Origin: Sedimentisphaerales bacterium
GTDB taxonomy: Bacteria > Planctomycetota > Phycisphaerae > Sedimentisphaerales > Anaerobacaceae
Assembly (NCBI GenBank): GCA_028282745.1
Contig: JANQHJ010000077.1
Span: 1-34,170, forward strand
Direction: 5' to 3'
Length of the DNA: 34,170 bases
Positions 30,709 through 34,170 of the stretch are shown here, one piece after another. The position numbers were made by a program, and so were the translations under genes. The notes beneath the pieces were generated by a model. It searched no databases. It was not told the origin of the DNA and saw only the letters and a list, made by a program, of their open reading frames with translations. The first letter of the stretch is position 1. Every line of letters begins with the position of its first letter.

Positions 30709-33117
30709 TTAGAACAACCTGCCCACAGAGAAGCTGAACATTTGCGTATCATCATCTTCGTGCTTCATGAACGGATGGGCGAGCTCAAATCTCATCGGTA
30801 CAGGCCCAAACCACTGCGGTATCATGATCTGCAACCCAATACCGGCACTGGCACGATAGCCGCCCTCTTCGATAATACCGCTATCGACAAACAGGATTCC
30901 CGCAAAGGTGTCTCCCCCAAGCGGAACTGTAACTTCAGCATTAGCGATAAATATCCAGTCACTACCGACCGGATCTTCATCCCCAGGAACGGTCGTACCA
31001 ACAAAGTTTGCGTCACATGGATCGTCCCAGTCAAAAGCAGGTGGTGCAACCCGTGGGCTGATACCGCGATATTCAAAGCCCCTGATGCCGTAAGCACCTG
31101 TACCACCGGCATAGAACCTTTCGAAAATCGGGACATCGCCGATAGCGGCTGCACCAAGTAGCTTGATAGCGAGAATAGTCTTGTTCTCAGCAAGGTCCTC
31201 GTGAAGTGTGTAGTATCTTCTGTAAACGGCATCTAAAACGCCAAAAGTGTAATCACCAGCAACCTGTTCGTAGCCGGCTGCAAAACTGTAGCCGGAGCTT
31301 GGGTTGTATCTGTCGTCACGTTTATCTTTACCAAAACCGTATCTCAGTCCGAAGATGCTGCTTTTGCCTTTATACTTGATAATTTCTCTTGCAACACCAT
31401 TAGGCAATGGAGTGCTCGTACCTGGTATAAGTTGGTTCGGGCCGGGCTTGTCGAAATCGTTTAAGTTTACGATCTCACCTCTGAACGCAATGCTTCTTCT
31501 CCAGCCGCTCTGATACCTTTTTTCGAAGCTGAAAGAGCCTTTTACTCTTTGCTCGTCATAGACTTCTCTTCCGCGCTCATAACTTGACACGCCCGTATCG
31601 AAGGTGATCGGTTTTTCCTGGAAATATGGATCGGAGAAAGACACCGAATACTGGCTGACCTCGGTACCAGGTTCCAGGGCGATTCTCAGGGTCTGGCCGC
31701 CGCCTTTAAATGCCTTACCTGTAAATATGTCCTTTAGGCTTTTAGGCCTGTCCTTGATATTGAAGTTTCTCTGCTGGTAAACCAATTGTCCAACAATGCC
31801 ACTATCGCTACCGACGCCGGCACCAAACATAATCATACCGGTTTGACCTTCGGTAATATCGACCTGCGCATCCTTTAGTCCGGGCAGCTTACCAGTGGGT
31901 GTAATAGCGGCCCCTTCAGTCACAGCCATATTCCTGATTGTCTTTTCCAGGTACCCCTGGCCGTCACCTTTGGCGATCTCGGCGTTATACCACTGGCCGG
32001 GTGTGAAGCCATATTCGTCAAGGATATGGCGGATAACTTTGTCTTGCGTGCCTTTATTGCCCGTAATATTAATTTGATTAATCTTAAATCTCTCACCGGA
32101 AACAATGGCATATTCAATATTAACCTTATCACCATCGACAAAAACTTTTTTCTTATCAACTTTTGCCTCGATATAGCCTGTTCCACGAAACTTGCCGAGA
32201 AGCTTTTTCACATCGAAGTCTGCCTTTCGGTCATTGTATGTTTTGCCCTGCTCAAGTCTCATTTCCGCGGTCAGTTCTGCTTCTTCGAATACAGTGTTGC
32301 CTGTTATTGAGATCCGGCCGACTGTGTAGGATGGGCCCTCAACAATAACAAAAGTAATTGTCACTTTGCTCTTATCTTCATTGAAATCAAGTTTAGTGGT
32401 AATTTTAATGTCAAGGAAACCGTGTTTATAATAAACCTTCTGCATTTTCTGGATGTCTTTCTCAACTGTCTCGGCCACATAATACTGTTTCATAACCACA
32501 AACTTTCTGGGCCTGGTCTTAACGACCTTTTGCAGCTCTTTGGTCTTTAGCTGCTCGTTACCTTCGAATTTGACATCAGCGATTCTGACACGAGAGCCTT
32601 CCTTAATTCGGTAAATAATGCGTCCCATCGAAAGCTTCTCGGCATCGAGGGTAACCTTTGTGTAGGGATAGCCTTTTGCCTCGTAATGCTCGGCAATGGC
32701 CTTTGCCCCGGTACGGGCCTGGAGAGGGTCGAGATAGTCGCCGAGTTTGAATTCGAGCTTCTCGGCAAGCGTAGTTGACTTGACCCGGGTGTTCCCGACG
32801 AAAACTATAGCTCGAACAAGATTCCTTTCCACAACTACGAATGTGAGTACTACCTTATTGCCCACAATATCAGTACTATAATATGAAAACTCTACTCCTG
32901 AGAGCTGCGCTATCTTTTTTGTGTCCTCTTCGGCGACAGCTGTGCTGAAGACCTGCCCGGCTCGGGAACTTACCTTCTCAAGCACTGAGGTTTCGCTGAT
33001 ACTGCGAATGCCGACGACCTTTACTTCTGAAATAATTTGCTGGGCTAAAACTGTAGATGTAAAAAGAATACATAAAGCCGCAATCAGACTTAATCGGAGA
33101 AAGTACGATTTACGCAT
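30709..33117 (-). CDS. bamA: Outer-membrane assembly protein BamA
   Basis: An 802-residue Omp85 protein that inserts beta-barrel proteins into the outer membrane. A signal peptide (MRKSYFLRLSLIAALCILFTS, cleaved after VLA) precedes five POTRA repeats (residues about 28-400) and the C-terminal beta barrel. The barrel carries GIRGFEYRG, the RGF motif of lid loop L6, and ends in FSFSVGRLF with the terminal Phe required for barrel recognition. The reading frame is open up to 33345, but I chose the ATG at 33117: AGGAG at 33128-33132 stands ten bases ahead of it, a normal signal peptide follows, and the longer version would overlap the dnaB coding sequence. It is 13 bp downstream of the dnaB stop and upstream of ompH. 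Confidence 0.96.
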   Translation of the reverse strand: MRKSYFLRLSLIAALCILFTSTVLAQQIISEVKVVGIRSISETSVLEKVSSRAGQVFSTAVAEEDTKKIAQLSGVEFSYYSTDIVGNKVVLTFVVVERNLVRAIVFVGNTRVKSTTLAEKLEFKLGDYLDPLQARTGAKAIAEHYEAKGYPYTKVTLDAEKLSMGRIIYRIKEGSRVRIADVKFEGNEQLKTKELQKVVKTRPRKFVVMKQYYVAETVEKDIQKMQKVYYKHGFLDIKITTKLDFNEDKSKVTITFVIVEGPSYTVGRISITGNTVFEEAELTAEMRLEQGKTYNDRKADFDVKKLLGKFRGTGYIEAKVDKKKVFVDGDKVNIEYAIVSGERFKINQINITGNKGTQDKVIRHILDEYGFTPGQWYNAEIAKGDGQGYLEKTIRNMAVTEGAAITPTGKLPGLKDAQVDITEGQTGMIMFGAGVGSDSGIVGQLVYQQRNFNIKDRPKSLKDIFTGKAFKGGGQTLRIALEPGTEVSQYSVSFSDPYFQEKPITFDTGVSSYERGREVYDEQRVKGSFSFEKRYQSGWRRSIAFRGEIVNLNDFDKPGPNQLIPGTSTPLPNGVAREIIKYKGKSSIFGLRYGFGKDKRDDRYNPSSGYSFAAGYEQVAGDYTFGVLDAVYRRYYTLHEDLAENKTILAIKLLGAAAIGDVPIFERFYAGGTGAYGIRGFEYRGISPRVAPPAFDWDDPCDANFVGTTVPGDEDPVGSDWIFIANAEVTVPLGGDTFAGILFVDSGIIEEGGYRASAGIGLQIMIPQWFGPVPMRFELAHPFMKHEDDDTQMFSFSVGRLF

Positions 33118-33130
33118 AGCTTCCATGCTC

Positions 33131-34170
33131 CTAAAATGGTTCTTCCGTATGAGAGAGGTTCTCAAACCTCGTGTATTTTTCAAGAAACGCCAACTGCACA
33201 TTGCCTGTCGGGCCGTTACGCTGTTTGGCGATGATAACTTCTGCAAGATTAGTATCCTGGTATTCGGTATCACCGCGATGATAATAATCGTCACGGTGCA
33301 GTAACATAATGACATCCGCGTCCTGCTCGATACTTCCTGACTCACGCAGGTCGCTCATTCTGGGCTTGTGACCTTCCCTGCTCTCAGCCGAGCGGTTAAG
33401 CTGGCTAAGCACAACAACAGGGACACTTAATTCACGCGCCAATGCTTTTAAATATCGGCTAATTGTAGTGATTTCCTGTTGTCTGGACTCGACTCTTGAG
33501 GTGCCTAATGACATTAATTGCAAATAATCTATGACAATGCATTTAATATCATAGCGGGCTTTCAATCTCCTGGCCTTTGCACGCATTTCCAGCGGTGTTA
33601 TGCCGGCTGTATCGTCAATATAAATCTGGGCCTCGGAAAGCACTCCACAGGCCGTGATGAGCTTTTGATAATGCTCTGTACTGAGCATGCCCTTGCGAAC
33701 AAGTTGTGACTCTATCTTGCTGTTACTGCACAAAAGACGCTCTGCCAACTGCTGTTGGCCCATTTCCAGCGAAAAAATTGCAACAGGCTGCTGCTCGATG
33801 ACCGCTATATGCTCGGCAATATTCAAAGCCAGAGCCGTTTTGCCCATACTCGGCCTGCCCGCAATAATTACCATTTCGCCGTTCTGCAGTCCGCATGTCA
33901 TTTCATCCAGCTCATAATACCCCGTTGCCAGCCCTGTTACGTGGTGTCCGGTACGGTTTTCGATCGTTTCGTAGGCTCTTGTCACCAAATCCTTCAAGGC
34001 TGCGGCCTGGCCGGTTATTTTCTGGTTAGTTATGGAGAATATACGCTGCTCAGCATGGTCGAGCTTTTCGTCCGTATCACCATTGATATCGTGGGCTGTA
34101 TCCAAAATCTCGCTCGCAGCCGAGATCAATTCACGCAACAGCTGCTTGTCCTTGATGATCTTGGTGTAAT
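33131..34170 (-). CDS. dnaB: Replicative DNA helicase DnaB, C-terminal part (truncated by window)
   Basis: About 345 residues of the replicative helicase, running off the right edge of the window; the frame is open to the last base. The visible part begins in the linker region (YTKIIKDKQLLRELISAASEI) and contains the RecA-like motor: Walker A GRPSMGKTALALNIAEH, Walker B region IKCIVIDYLQLM, the SRQQEITTISRYLKALA stretch and the arginine-finger region SGSIEQDADVIMLLHRDDYY. DnaB forms a hexamer that unwinds DNA at the fork. No intein is visible in the portion present. It lies directly upstream of bamA on the same strand, so dnaB may contribute to transcription of the envelope genes, an unusual pairing. 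Confidence 0.97.
   Translation of the reverse strand, partial: YTKIIKDKQLLRELISAASEILDTAHDINGDTDEKLDHAEQRIFSITNQKITGQAAALKDLVTRAYETIENRTGHHVTGLATGYYELDEMTCGLQNGEMVIIAGRPSMGKTALALNIAEHIAVIEQQPVAIFSLEMGQQQLAERLLCSNSKIESQLVRKGMLSTEHYQKLITACGVLSEAQIYIDDTAGITPLEMRAKARRLKARYDIKCIVIDYLQLMSLGTSRVESRQQEITTISRYLKALARELSVPVVVLSQLNRSAESREGHKPRMSDLRESGSIEQDADVIMLLHRDDYYHRGDTEYQDTNLAEVIIAKQRNGPTGNVQLAFLEKYTRFENLSHTEEPF

Noticed and set aside
33118-33345. N-terminal extension of the BamA reading frame by 76 residues
   Set aside because: It overlaps dnaB coding sequence in another frame, lacks secretion features, and the ATG at 33117 has a good ribosome binding site and starts a normal signal peptide.
1-34170. 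CRISPR array, tRNA or rRNA genes, or a transposase
   Set aside because: None was seen on either strand by eye; there are no regularly spaced direct repeats or DDE/HUH/tyrosine recombinase motifs.

Overview
The window looks like a chromosomal piece of a Gram-negative planctomycete, most likely of the class Phycisphaerae. The evidence is a Minf_1886-type protein (a family I know mainly from Planctomycetes and Verrucomicrobia), a fused LpxC-FabZ enzyme, a complete BamA/OmpH/LpxD/LpxA outer-membrane block, peptidoglycan genes (ftsW, murG), ClpC, and a planctomycete-style PilM operon with long unfamiliar partners. The lineage is an inference from gene content, not a database result.

Layout. Positions 1-6.7 kb hold mixed housekeeping genes: the Minf_1886 protein, MarC-like membrane protein, an unknown AT-rich polytopic membrane protein, M20 peptidase, ThyX, a coiled-coil/zinc-ribbon protein, an RNase HI-PurN fusion and a small membrane-anchored protein. 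From 6.7 to 12.3 kb on the minus strand are ftsW-murG (overlapping by one base), a DUF3568-like lipoprotein and clpC, which has a near-consensus sigma70 promoter and a hairpin-rich upstream region. A cytoplasmic GH2 beta-mannosidase follows (12.5-15.0 kb). From 15.0 to 20.5 kb lies a minus-strand pilus/secretion operon (a PilM-PilN-like fusion and two membrane-anchored partners), and then a divergent MtaB-type tRNA methylthiotransferase.

From about 22.0 to 25.7 kb is an accessory island: REP-like palindromes, a Phycisphaerae-style interspersed repeat, a possible gene remnant, a small OB-fold-like protein, an elaborate folded element of about 115 nt, and a two-gene module made of an EcoRI-family adenine methyltransferase overlapping by 4 bp a DUF262-HNH nuclease. 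Copies of a CACAGAG-type repeat lie in opposite orientation at its two edges. This is the best candidate for an under-described (defence) system.

From 25.7 kb to the right edge the minus strand is one envelope block, transcribed dnaB, bamA, ompH, lpxD, lpxC/fabZ, lpxA and a Gfo/Idh/MocA oxidoreductase. It couples outer-membrane protein assembly to lipid A synthesis. A perfect 59-bp sequence in the bamA-ompH gap recurs inverted 28.7 kb away, directly after the stop codon of the unknown membrane protein.
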